Counted from the first letter of the stretch, positions 1-5,621 are shown. The stretch: DNA of 6,721 nt from Blastocatellia bacterium (GCA_013695195.1 JACDAY010000246.1:1-6721); one strand, 5' to 3'. Notes: generated by a model from the letters alone, not told the origin. Numbers and translations are program-made.

Positions 1-1086
1 GCCTAAAAGAATCCCCTGGAAAACGGTCGGAAACCTGACCGCATAAGTCATTTTCTCCGGCAGGTCTTCAATAAACCGCCATTTTACAAACCACATCGCC
101 GCCTGCGCGAGAAAAACACCGAAAAGGCTTCCGGCAAATCCCAGCGTCAAAATCTGTAACAGATAAACTATAATAATCCGTTTGCCGCCTGCTCCGAGAC
201 ATTTCAAAACAGCTACCGATTTTCGTTTCTGTTCGACGAATGCGCGTGCGACATTCCACACGCCAACCCCGCCGAGAACCAGGATGAGCAAGCCGGTTAG
301 CGAAAGATAATTCTCTGTCCGTGTAAATTGTTCGCCAAGGTTTTCCTGTGTTTCGCGGTAGGACTGAATCGTTACCGTTGTTCCTTTAAGAGTTTCCCGA
401 AGCTGCCGGACAAGGTTCGTCGGATTGTCGGATGTGCGGTAAAGTATGCGGCGGCGAACACGGCTGGCAGTTCTCGTTACGCCGGATTCGTCGAAAGCGG
501 TCTTTGCGATAAAAACACGCGCTCCGATTCGAAAGCCGCTCGAGCCTCCGGGCTCCTGATCAAAGCTGGCTCGAATCTCGAATTCATCCTCTCCGATTCG
601 AATTTTATCGCCGATCTTTACCTGAAGATCTTCCAGCAGTATCTTTGCCACCACGGCGCCGTTGTTTTCGAGCAAACTGAAATCAAAAGCTTTTCCGTCC
701 ACAAGCTCAAAACTGCCGACAAGCGGAAACGGAGGCTCGATACCTTTAAGCTCGACTAGTTTGACGTTTACATTTGTCGTGTCTGCCGGCCGAGCCATTG
801 ACGAGGTGGTAATCGCTTCGTTTCGCGCTTCTACGATGCTGGCCGCGCCTATAACCTCTTCGATCTTCGATATCTCGGTAGGCGTAAAATCACTGGTCGA
901 GCTAATTTCAAGATCTGCGGTCATCAATGCCCGTGCGTCGTTCCCGACAGCCAGAGTGAGGTTTTGAATCAATGAACGCAGCGCAACCACCGAGCCGACT
1001 CCCAGCGCGATGCAAAGAAAGAAAAACAAAAGCCGACGCCAGGACGAACGAATCTCGCGCCGGGTAAGATTGAAAATAAATTTCAT
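1..1086 (-). CDS. ybbP: YbbP-like FtsX-family ABC transporter permease (N-terminal 362 residues; C-terminus outside window)
   Basis: This is the membrane subunit of an ABC system, predicted to work in the inner membrane with the ATPase encoded at 1829-2500. I translated it from ATG at 1086; the frame stays open for 362 codons to the left edge. The start MKFIFNLTRREIRSSWRR is a basic amphipathic N-terminus followed by a first membrane helix (about residues 19-36, LLFFFLCIALGVGSVVAL). A long extracytoplasmic region of the MacB periplasmic-core type follows (about 40-255). The FtsX domain then begins with helices at about 260-282 (LSLTGLLILVLGGVGVW) and 300-330, separated by the cytoplasmic loop EQKRKSVAVLKCLGAGGKR typical of FtsX permeases. 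YbbP proteins usually have about 800 residues with two FtsX blocks, so more than half is missing here. The start lies 12 nt after the stop of the upstream gene with no Shine-Dalgarno sequence, which suggests translational coupling. The substrate is unknown. The YbbP assignment over LolC/MacB rests on the N-terminal pattern and the tesA/ybbA neighbourhood. Confidence 0.9.
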   Translation of the reverse strand, partial: MKFIFNLTRREIRSSWRRLLFFFLCIALGVGSVVALRSLIQNLTLAVGNDARALMTADLEISSTSDFTPTEISKIEEVIGAASIVEARNEAITTSSMARPADTTNVNVKLVELKGIEPPFPLVGSFELVDGKAFDFSLLENNGAVVAKILLEDLQVKIGDKIRIGEDEFEIRASFDQEPGGSSGFRIGARVFIAKTAFDESGVTRTASRVRRRILYRTSDNPTNLVRQLRETLKGTTVTIQSYRETQENLGEQFTRTENYLSLTGLLILVLGGVGVWNVARAFVEQKRKSVAVLKCLGAGGKRIIIVYLLQILTLGFAGSLFGVFLAQAAMWFVKWRFIEDLPEKMTYAVRFPTVFQGILLG

Positions 1087-1098
1087 GAAAAAAGCGGT

Positions 1099-1764
1099 CT
1101 AAGCCGTGCGCTTTGTTCGCGGGCGGCCGCCTTTCTTGCCGTTTTCCGCGCTCGAAATGCGTTTCGCGATGGAACGAGCACTTCCGCCCTTGCGTCCAAT
1201 TTCCGACAAATGTTCTTTTAGGCTGCTCATCCATTTCGGCGTGCCGAAAATGCCGCGCAAGAAATCTTCAACATAAAACTGCACGTCCAGAGCGTGCCAA
1301 TGAATCTCAGAGCCGTCATACATTAAATCAAAATCACTTAATTTTTTTTCATCACCCGACTTCAGGCCTTGGACAAGACTAACGGGGACTAAAAGTGTAA
1401 CGCCGTTTCCCATTTCCAGGAGAATGCGTTGCGTTCTTTTGTCGTATTTTGCGCTCACGGCTTTCCGGAGTCTTTTCAATTCTTCCGCGCCGCGCCGCGT
1501 TGCTTCCTGAAATTGCCGCTCAAACTCTTTTTCGCTCATAACGTTGTCTTTCTCGATCTTATCCATAAATTTCTTTCCATTTTCCAATCTTGTTTCCTGC
1601 CGAAGCTCGCGGCGATTCAGCCCGCGATTACTACGCACTCTGACCAGCGTTTCAAATTCGATTACCGCTTTACTATTTTGACGTAAAACGTGAACATGCA
1701 TGGGTTCGTGATCGCGGGTGTAAATCATTAATTTGTAACCTTCATTATTCAGGACAGTCGGCAT
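1099..1764 (-). CDS. DUF4160-DUF2442 fusion protein with a C-terminal KGG tail, function unknown
   Basis: This 221-residue cytoplasmic protein has no known function. Residues 1-50 match the DUF4160 pattern: MPTVL at the start, then GYKLMIYTRDHEPMHVHV with the conserved D-H-x-P-x-HVHV. A helical, charged linker (about 55-100, FERQFQEATRRGAEELKRLR) follows. A DUF2442-like domain spans about 102-178: AVSAKYDKRTQRILLEMGNGV, then IHWHALDV and FLRGIFGTPKWM. The tail carries two basic KGG motifs, GRKGG (190-194) and GKKGGRPR (209-216). In many genomes DUF4160 and DUF2442 are separate adjacent small genes; here they are one chain. I chose ATG 1764 because DUF4160 proteins begin MPTV. The frame extends to an ATG at 1851, but this would add 29 unconserved residues and overlap ybbA. 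The gene sits 64 nt after ybbA and 12 nt before ybbP, so it interrupts a transporter gene pair. A link to toxin-antitoxin-like or DNA-binding functions is only a guess. Confidence 0.85.
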   Translation of the reverse strand: MPTVLNNEGYKLMIYTRDHEPMHVHVLRQNSKAVIEFETLVRVRSNRGLNRRELRQETRLENGKKFMDKIEKDNVMSEKEFERQFQEATRRGAEELKRLRKAVSAKYDKRTQRILLEMGNGVTLLVPVSLVQGLKSGDEKKLSDFDLMYDGSEIHWHALDVQFYVEDFLRGIFGTPKWMSSLKEHLSEIGRKGGSARSIAKRISSAENGKKGGRPRTKRTA

Positions 1765-1793
1765 ATTATAACCTAAGCTGTTTGGGTTTTCAA
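1765..1793 (-). promoter_or_regulatory. Near-consensus sigma-70 promoter abutting the DUF4160/DUF2442 start codon
   Basis: Reading leftward, TTGAAA (1793-1788) is followed by a 17-nt spacer and a perfect TATAAT (1770-1765). The next base is the A of the ATG at 1764. Transcription would normally start around 1758-1759, inside codons 2-3, so this promoter could not express the full MPTVL form. It could serve an internal ATG at 1728 (residue 13), which is preceded by GAAGG (1743-1739) at 10-nt spacing, or simply give ybbP its own transcript. The match is visible in the sequence; activity is inferred. Confidence 0.45.
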
Positions 1794-1828
1794 GAAAAAT
1801 GCAACATCTCGAATTTAAACAATGCAAC

Positions 1829-2500
1829 TCAGTTATCAACGTCGCTGACAACCTGCCCGTCTTTTAAAACGATTTGACGCTGTGCCTGCCCGGCAAGCGC
1901 CGCATCGTGTGTTACTAGAACGAGGGTTACTTGATTTTGTTTGTGCAGATCGGTCATCAACTCAAAAATATGCTGCCCGTTTTTTGAGTCGAGATTTCCC
2001 GTGGGTTCATCGGCAAGCAGAATTTTCGGCTGGTTGGCAAATGCGCGCGCTATCGCGACGCGCTGCTGTTCTCCGCCGGACAATTCTGAAGGATAATGAT
2101 GGCCGCGATCCGTAAGATCTACATCTTTTAGCAAGAGATTTGCCCTCTCCTTTGCATCCCGCAAGCCGCGTATTTCCATTGGTATAAGAATATTCTCGAA
2201 CGCGGTGAGGCTCGGTATCAGGTGAAAGGACTGAAAAACGAAGCCGATCTTCCTGCTTCTAATATACGCGAGGCCGTCCTCGCTCATTGTTGTTATATCG
2301 TCGTTATCAATCGTTATTCTGCCTTCCGTCGGCGCATCGAGTCCCGCGATTAGGCCGAGAAGAGTCGATTTTCCGCTGCCGGAAGCTCCCGTTAAAGCAA
2401 TAAATTGCCCATCCGGGATTTCAATCGAAACGTTCGCGAGTATCGTCAGATCTTCGTTTCCCGAACGAACTGTTTTCGTTACATTTTCAAGTTGGATCAT
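1829..2500 (-). CDS. ybbA: YbbA-like (LolD/MacB-class) ABC transporter ATP-binding protein
   Basis: This is the cytoplasmic ATPase subunit that would power the YbbP-type permease. All ABC motifs are intact in the 223-residue form: Walker A GASGSGKST (38-46), Q-loop Gln90 in FVFQSFHLIPSLTAFEN, signature LSGGEQQRVAIARA (140-153), Walker B ILLADEP with Asp164/Glu165, D-loop NLD (169-171) and the switch His198 (LVTHD). LxxLTAxEN after the Q-loop and the ADEPTGNLD block are typical of the LolD/MacB/FtsE/YbbA class, whose permeases are FtsX-like. I chose ATG 2500 because homologues begin M-I-x-L-x-N-V. An in-frame TTG at 2530 would add 10 residues but lies inside the palindrome at 2525-2572, so it is less likely. 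No clear Shine-Dalgarno sequence precedes either start. The gene is divergent from tesA, as in E. coli, and is the first gene of the leftward cluster. The transported substrate is unknown. Confidence 0.92.
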   Translation of the reverse strand: MIQLENVTKTVRSGNEDLTILANVSIEIPDGQFIALTGASGSGKSTLLGLIAGLDAPTEGRITIDNDDITTMSEDGLAYIRSRKIGFVFQSFHLIPSLTAFENILIPMEIRGLRDAKERANLLLKDVDLTDRGHHYPSELSGGEQQRVAIARAFANQPKILLADEPTGNLDSKNGQHIFELMTDLHKQNQVTLVLVTHDAALAGQAQRQIVLKDGQVVSDVDN

Positions 2501-2524
2501 ATCATTAAGGCAGTGTTGAATATC

Positions 2525-2572
2525 AGGCAAAGCCTGGGTTACAAGCCCCCATTAACGGCCAGGCTTCTGCCT
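2525..2572. repeat. Palindromic (REP-like) hairpin in the ybbA/tesA divergent intergenic region
   Basis: AGGCAAAGCCTGG (2525-2537) pairs with CCAGGCTTCTGCCT (2559-2572), giving a 13-bp stem with one bulged C (2567). A further GTTA (2538-2541)/TAAC (2553-2556) pairing extends it past a 2-nt GG bulge, leaving an 11-nt loop. It lies 25 nt upstream of the chosen ybbA start and 88 nt upstream of tesA. No T-tract follows on either strand, so it does not look like a terminator. The form resembles dispersed extragenic palindromes, but its copy number cannot be judged here. Confidence 0.6.
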
Positions 2573-2624
2573 CAATCATAGCTGGCAAAAAAATCCCAAA
2601 CAAGTTCCAATATTTTTGCATCCA

Positions 2625-2638
2625 AAATACGCGTATTT
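2625..2638. promoter_or_regulatory. 14-bp perfect palindrome upstream of tesA, possible operator
   Basis: AAATACGCGTATTT is a perfect palindrome ending 22 nt before the tesA ATG, in the AT-rich leader. Its position would suit a dimeric regulator or a 5'-UTR element. I found no convincing -35/-10 pair next to it, so an operator role is speculative. Confidence 0.25.
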
Positions 2639-2660
2639 ACGTAAGAGAATTTGTTTGCAT

Positions 2661-3356
2661 ATGTCCTATATTATTCGAGTAACAGCACTTGTAAGTTTCA
2701 CATTTTTGGCCATTGGTTTTTCCGGGTGCGGTGCGGCGGCTGAAAAGAAGCAAAGCGCTGCGCAGGCTGCAAAGCCGTTGATTACGCCGCAGATCGTTTC
2801 AAATAAACCGAAAATCGTCGCATTCGGTGACAGCCTTACAGCGGGATTCGGACTTACCGAACGCGAATCGTATCCGTATCTTTTGCAGCAACGTCTCAAT
2901 GCCGACGGTTACAACTATGAGGTTGTCAATGCCGGCGTGTCGGGCGAAACGAGCCTCGGTGGGCTTGAGCGTATAGATTGGGTTATAGAGCAGGAAAACG
3001 TCAAAATATTAATTCTCGAGCTTGGTGCAAACGACCTGCTTCGCGGGGTGCCGGTTAGGCGTATGAAAGACAACCTCGACAGGATCATCAAAAAGGCCAA
3101 AGCCAAAAAAGTAACTGTGCTGCTTTGCGGCATGCTCGCCCCGCCGACAATGGGAAGCGATTATCAGCGCGATTATTCGAACGCTTTTCCCGATCTTGCG
3201 GACGAGCACGACATCGCATATCTGCCTTTTTTGCTCGAAGGCGTCGCACTAAAAAAAGAGCTAAACCAAGCCGACGGCATCCATCCGAATCTCCAGGGCA
3301 CGAAGGTAATGACGGCCAACATTTATAAAGAACTCAAACCTTTAATCGCGCAGTAA
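2661..3356 (+). CDS. tesA: TesA-like SGNH/GDSL arylesterase/lysophospholipase, probable lipoprotein
   Basis: This 231-residue envelope esterase would hydrolyse acyl esters or thioesters such as lysophospholipids or aryl esters. The four family blocks are present: block I FGDSLTAGFG with nucleophile Ser58, block II NAGVSGETS with Gly95 as likely oxyanion residue, block III ELGANDLLRG with Asn124, and block V DGIHPN with Asp205 and His208 completing the triad. The N-terminus MSYIIRVTALVSFTFLAIG is a signal peptide ending in FSGC, so Cys23 is a likely lipidation site. Phe at -3 is not ideal for a lipobox. A low-complexity Ala/Lys/Gln linker (24-45) precedes the catalytic domain. I chose ATG 2661 because it gives a compact signal peptide. 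An in-frame TTG at 2616 would add 15 residues in front of it. It is divergent from ybbA and 10 nt upstream of thrC, with which it is probably co-transcribed. The physiological substrate is not determinable here. Confidence 0.92.
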   Translation: MSYIIRVTALVSFTFLAIGFSGCGAAAEKKQSAAQAAKPLITPQIVSNKPKIVAFGDSLTAGFGLTERESYPYLLQQRLNADGYNYEVVNAGVSGETSLGGLERIDWVIEQENVKILILELGANDLLRGVPVRRMKDNLDRIIKKAKAKKVTVLLCGMLAPPTMGSDYQRDYSNAFPDLADEHDIAYLPFLLEGVALKKELNQADGIHPNLQGTKVMTANIYKELKPLIAQ

Positions 3357-3369
3357 GGCAAACCTTATG
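3353..3369 (+). promoter_or_regulatory. thrC ribosome-binding site folded in a stop-to-start mini-hairpin
   Basis: The tesA stop codon overlaps the thrC Shine-Dalgarno sequence (TAAGG, 3354-3358, 8 nt before the ATG). TAAGG can pair with CCTTA (3363-3367) around a CAAA loop, with a possible G-T wobble (3353-3368) at the base. The stem would cover both the Shine-Dalgarno sequence and the first base of the start codon. A ribosome terminating on tesA would open it, so it may couple thrC translation to tesA. A 5-bp stem is weak, and chance is possible. Confidence 0.35.
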
Positions 3370-4587
3370 AACGTTACTCATCTCGAATGTGCTAATTGCC
3401 GGAAGAAGCACGACGCGGGCACTCTTCAAAACCTGTGCACGGAATGCGAAAAGCCGCTTTTGGTCCGGTACGATCTCGAAAAAGCCGCCAAATCGTTTGC
3501 GAAAGATTCACTATTAAGCCGGAAATCGTCTCTGTGGCGTTATAGGCAAATCTTACCGCTTGAAAACAAAGAGAATAGGGTGTCGTTCGGCGAAGGCTGG
3601 ACGCCGCTATTGCACGCTGATAAATTGGCAGCGACACTTCCTATAAAAATTAACCTCTTTATAAAAGATGAGGGACAGAACCCGACGCAGAGCTTTAAAG
3701 CACGAGGAATGTCGACGGCGGTCTCGATGGCTAAGGAATTCGGCGTGAAAAAGCTTGCCGTGCCGTCGGCCGGAAACGCGGCAGGAGCGATGGCCGCCTA
3801 TGCCGCGAGAGCAGGGATGGAAGCTCACATTTTTATGCCGGCGGACACGCCCAGGGCTAATATTGTCGAGTGTGAACAAACTGGAGCGTTTGTAACGCTT
3901 ATCGACGGCCTTATCACCGATTGCGGCAAGATCGTTGCCGAACGCAAGGAAGAGGAAGGTTGGTTTGATGTTTCGACCTTAAAAGAACCGTATCGCGTGG
4001 AAGGCAAAAAGACGATGGGCTATGAATTGGCGGAGCAAGTGTCCGGCAAACTTCAGTTTGCTGACTCGTCGAAAGACAAACTGAAGTTTGCCGGACATTT
4101 ATCACTCCCCGACGTTATACTATATCCCACCGGCGGCGGCACCGGCCTTATCGGAATGTGGAAGGCTTTCGACGAAATGGAACAGATGGGGTGGATCGGT
4201 TCTAAAAGGCCGCGAATGGTCTCGGTCCAATCCGAAACATGCGCGCCGATTGTCCGTGCATTTCACGCCGGAGAGCGCTTTGCCGCCGAATTCGAAAACG
4301 CCACGACCGTGGCCTCCGGCCTGCGCGTGCCAAAAGCGATCGGCGATTTTCTGATCCTCGAAGCTCTCCGCGAATCGCACGGAACCGCCATCGCCGTAGC
4401 CGACGATGAACTAATCCAGGCCGTCGGCGAAATCGGCGCAGCCGAAGGCATATTTTGCGCACCTGAAGGCGCGGCCTGCCTGCCTGCCCTGAGAAAATTG
4501 ATAGCAAATGATTTTGTAAAGGAGGACGAGAACGTCGTTATCTTTAATACAGGCTCGGGCGTAAAATACCTGGAGGCATTTTCTTAA
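3367..4587 (+). CDS. thrC: Threonine synthase (PLP-dependent, Zn-ribbon N-terminus) carrying an in-frame palindrome insertion
   Basis: It converts O-phosphohomoserine to threonine, the last step of threonine synthesis, in the cytoplasm. The N-terminus has a zinc-ribbon pattern (Cys8-x2-Cys11 ... Cys24-x2-Cys27). The PLP fold follows: GEGWTPL (75-81), NPTQSFKARG with Schiff-base Lys111, PSAGNAAG (133-140), the phosphate-binding loop GGGTG (256-260) and the C-terminal NTGSGVKYLEAF. These match the roughly 400-residue threonine synthase class with a Zn-ribbon head; a different PLP lyase of the same fold (for example cysteate synthase) is less likely. Residues 225-244 are encoded by a perfect inverted repeat. 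They separate GYELAEQ from LPDVILYPTGGG, which in homologues are joined by only about four residues. The frame and all catalytic motifs survive, so the enzyme is probably active. It starts 10 nt after tesA with AAGG at 8-nt spacing. Confidence 0.93.
   Translation: MNVTHLECANCRKKHDAGTLQNLCTECEKPLLVRYDLEKAAKSFAKDSLLSRKSSLWRYRQILPLENKENRVSFGEGWTPLLHADKLAATLPIKINLFIKDEGQNPTQSFKARGMSTAVSMAKEFGVKKLAVPSAGNAAGAMAAYAARAGMEAHIFMPADTPRANIVECEQTGAFVTLIDGLITDCGKIVAERKEEEGWFDVSTLKEPYRVEGKKTMGYELAEQVSGKLQFADSSKDKLKFAGHLSLPDVILYPTGGGTGLIGMWKAFDEMEQMGWIGSKRPRMVSVQSETCAPIVRAFHAGERFAAEFENATTVASGLRVPKAIGDFLILEALRESHGTAIAVADDELIQAVGEIGAAEGIFCAPEGAACLPALRKLIANDFVKEDENVVIFNTGSGVKYLEAFS
4040..4097. repeat. Perfect 21-bp inverted repeat (16-nt loop) inserted in frame inside thrC
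   Basis: The left arm is 4040-4060 and the right arm 4077-4097. All 21 positions are exactly complementary and pairing stops at the next base on both sides. The loop is CTGACTCGTCGAAAGA. The arm core is CCGGCAAACTTCAGTTTG. Read as thrC codons it gives residues 225-244, containing the near-mirrored KLQFA and KLKFAGH. It falls where threonine synthases normally have a very short loop, so it appears to be an insertion of about 54 nt net, a multiple of three. A palindrome this long does not arise by chance in coding DNA. Mobility and copy number are inferred, and I saw no clear target duplication. Confidence 0.85.
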
Positions 4588-4620
4588 TTGATGCCGTCAA
4601 AGTGTATATTGTCGGAGCTG

Positions 4621-4701
4621 GTCAGAACACTGAGCGGTAGCGACGTGATTCCTGATTTTGTTAAATGAAGAATCCGGTCATTACCATTCCCGGTTTCTGA
4701 C
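4621..4701. repeat. Imperfect long hairpin between the convergent genes thrC and the NTF2-like gene
   Basis: The 130-nt gap between the two stop codons is mostly filled by an inverted repeat with arms 4621-4651 and 4670-4701 and an 18-nt loop. GTCAGAA (4621-4627) pairs with TTCTGAC (4695-4701) at the base, and GATTC with GAATC at the tip. The middle pairs GAGCGGTAGCGAC with GTCATTACCATTC with G-T wobbles and A-C mismatches. About 21 Watson-Crick pairs form over some 31 positions. There is no T-run after either arm, so it is not a classical intrinsic terminator, although it may still act as a bidirectional 3' end. It could equally be a decayed dispersed palindrome. Confidence 0.55.
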
Positions 4702-4717
4702 ACAAAGCCGAAACTTA

Positions 4718-5608
4718 TTAGCCCTTGCTTTTATTTTTTGGCCGGATTTTCAATGTCGGCTGAGCTTCACTGTAAACGCGTGCGAAAACGCCCAGCACGA
4801 TCCACCATTTTTTCTTTCGCAGTTTCCAGATGTGCAGACAGTTGCCGCTTTCGATGCCTTCGTTGCTATTAGCGAACTGGCACGGATTCCAGGTGTAGGC
4901 CATATCAGCCGATTGAAACAGAGCTACCCTTTTCGGGAATTCGATCGATACGTATCGCTTCATTTCCGACACAACGTTTTTCTTGCCTAAAATCGGCGGC
5001 TGCTGTTCGATAAGAAGCCTGACATCGCTTGCCGCAAATTTATCGTAAGCGGCGCCCAGCCGTGCCTGGCTCATGCTCATCTTTAAAAAATTCATCGACG
5101 CATCTGCCGGAGACCAACCCCTTTTGTTCGGATCGCGGCTTTTGTCCATCCGCCAGGTCCGGTCGGTTTCGGAAAACAAAAGCTTCTCGTGCGTGATGCC
5201 AATATCCAAGCTGGCGAAAAATTTTCCGCCAGCCCTTTTTTCCCAAATCGTTACATATTGGCCAAATTCAGCTTGCGATTCGCTCTTGTCTTTCTGAAAA
5301 ATCCTCCAGTTCCCCGTGGTATACCCCAGCATTCCATTAGAAGCAATGTCGCTGTAAAGGGATTTTCGGACAAGCAGCAAGGCTGAAGAATCTTCGCGCG
5401 TCTTCCAAAATTCCTTGCCCTTGACGGCATTCGGACGAAAGATGATCGAATCGTCGGCTAAAACCTGGAGAAAAGCGGACCTAATTCCGTTTTCCGAGGC
5501 GGCTTGTAAAAAAGCTTTTTCCGCGTCGAGCATCCGCTCAAGCTCAGCTTGCGAAAAGACGCACGAGTACAATAGCAGCATGAAAATTAGCGTAAATCCC
5601 CGGTTCAT
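4718..5608 (-). CDS. Exported protein with two NTF2/SnoaL-like (DUF4440-type) domains, function unknown
   Basis: This 296-residue protein begins with a signal peptide (MNRGFTLIFMLLLYSCVFSQ). Cleavage after Ser19 looks plausible. LYSC could be read as a poor lipobox around Cys16, but Tyr at -2 argues against it. Two copies of an NTF2-like pattern follow. Domain 1 (about 22-155) has LDAEKAFLQAASENGIRSAFLQVLADD, GYTTGNWRIF and GQYVTIWEKRAGGKFFASLDIG. Domain 2 (about 168-280) has FLKMSMSQARLGAAYDKFAASDV, MAYTWN and GNCLHIWKLRKKKWWIVLGVF. The shared Y-T-x-G/N then I-W-(K/E)-x-(R/K)-x-G/K-x-(F/W) strands suggest internal duplication. This fold is a ligand-binding cone used in many unrelated roles, and no catalytic residue is recognisable, so I assign no reaction. 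The C-terminus is basic. The gene is convergent with thrC and divergent from the radical SAM gene, hence probably monocistronic. No Shine-Dalgarno sequence precedes the ATG. Confidence 0.85.
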   Translation of the reverse strand: MNRGFTLIFMLLLYSCVFSQAELERMLDAEKAFLQAASENGIRSAFLQVLADDSIIFRPNAVKGKEFWKTREDSSALLLVRKSLYSDIASNGMLGYTTGNWRIFQKDKSESQAEFGQYVTIWEKRAGGKFFASLDIGITHEKLLFSETDRTWRMDKSRDPNKRGWSPADASMNFLKMSMSQARLGAAYDKFAASDVRLLIEQQPPILGKKNVVSEMKRYVSIEFPKRVALFQSADMAYTWNPCQFANSNEGIESGNCLHIWKLRKKKWWIVLGVFARVYSEAQPTLKIRPKNKSKG

Positions 5609-5615
5609 ATTAGTG

Positions 5616-5621
5616 ATTCTA
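5616..5621 (-). promoter_or_regulatory. Possible -10 box placing transcription start at the ATG of the NTF2-like gene
   Basis: TAGAAT on the minus strand ends 7 nt before the ATG at 5608, which is where transcription would be expected to begin. Together with the missing Shine-Dalgarno sequence this fits a leaderless mRNA. No good -35 is visible at 17 nt upstream, so support is weak. Confidence 0.22.

Noticed and set aside
522..602. 12-nt direct repeat CTCCGATTCGAA at 522-533 and 591-602
   Set aside because: Both copies encode R-I-G strands of the permease's periplasmic domain; short and explained by coding.
1099..1764. Calling the DUF4160/DUF2442 gene a toxin-antitoxin system
   Set aside because: It is a single chain with no recognised toxin motif and no partner gene; the adjacent genes are transporter subunits.
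1765..1851. Longer N-terminus for the DUF4160/DUF2442 protein starting at ATG 1851
   Set aside because: It would overlap ybbA by 23 nt and add 29 residues with no family similarity; DUF4160 proteins begin at MPTV.
2501..2530. TTG start at 2530 for the ABC ATPase
   Set aside because: It lies inside the palindrome arm, has no properly spaced ribosome-binding site, and the family N-terminus fits ATG 2500.
2616..2660. TTG start at 2616 for TesA
   Set aside because: It would put 15 extra residues with several basic positions before the signal peptide and would encode the 14-bp palindrome; ATG 2661 gives a normal signal peptide.
3914..4105. Minus-strand open frame across the thrC palindrome
   Set aside because: It is a shadow of thrC with no family similarity; the palindrome only makes it look partly self-similar.
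4516..4524. AAAGGAGGA, a near-perfect Shine-Dalgarno sequence within thrC
   Set aside because: No suitable start codon follows at proper spacing with a credible reading frame; it is explained by thrC codons.
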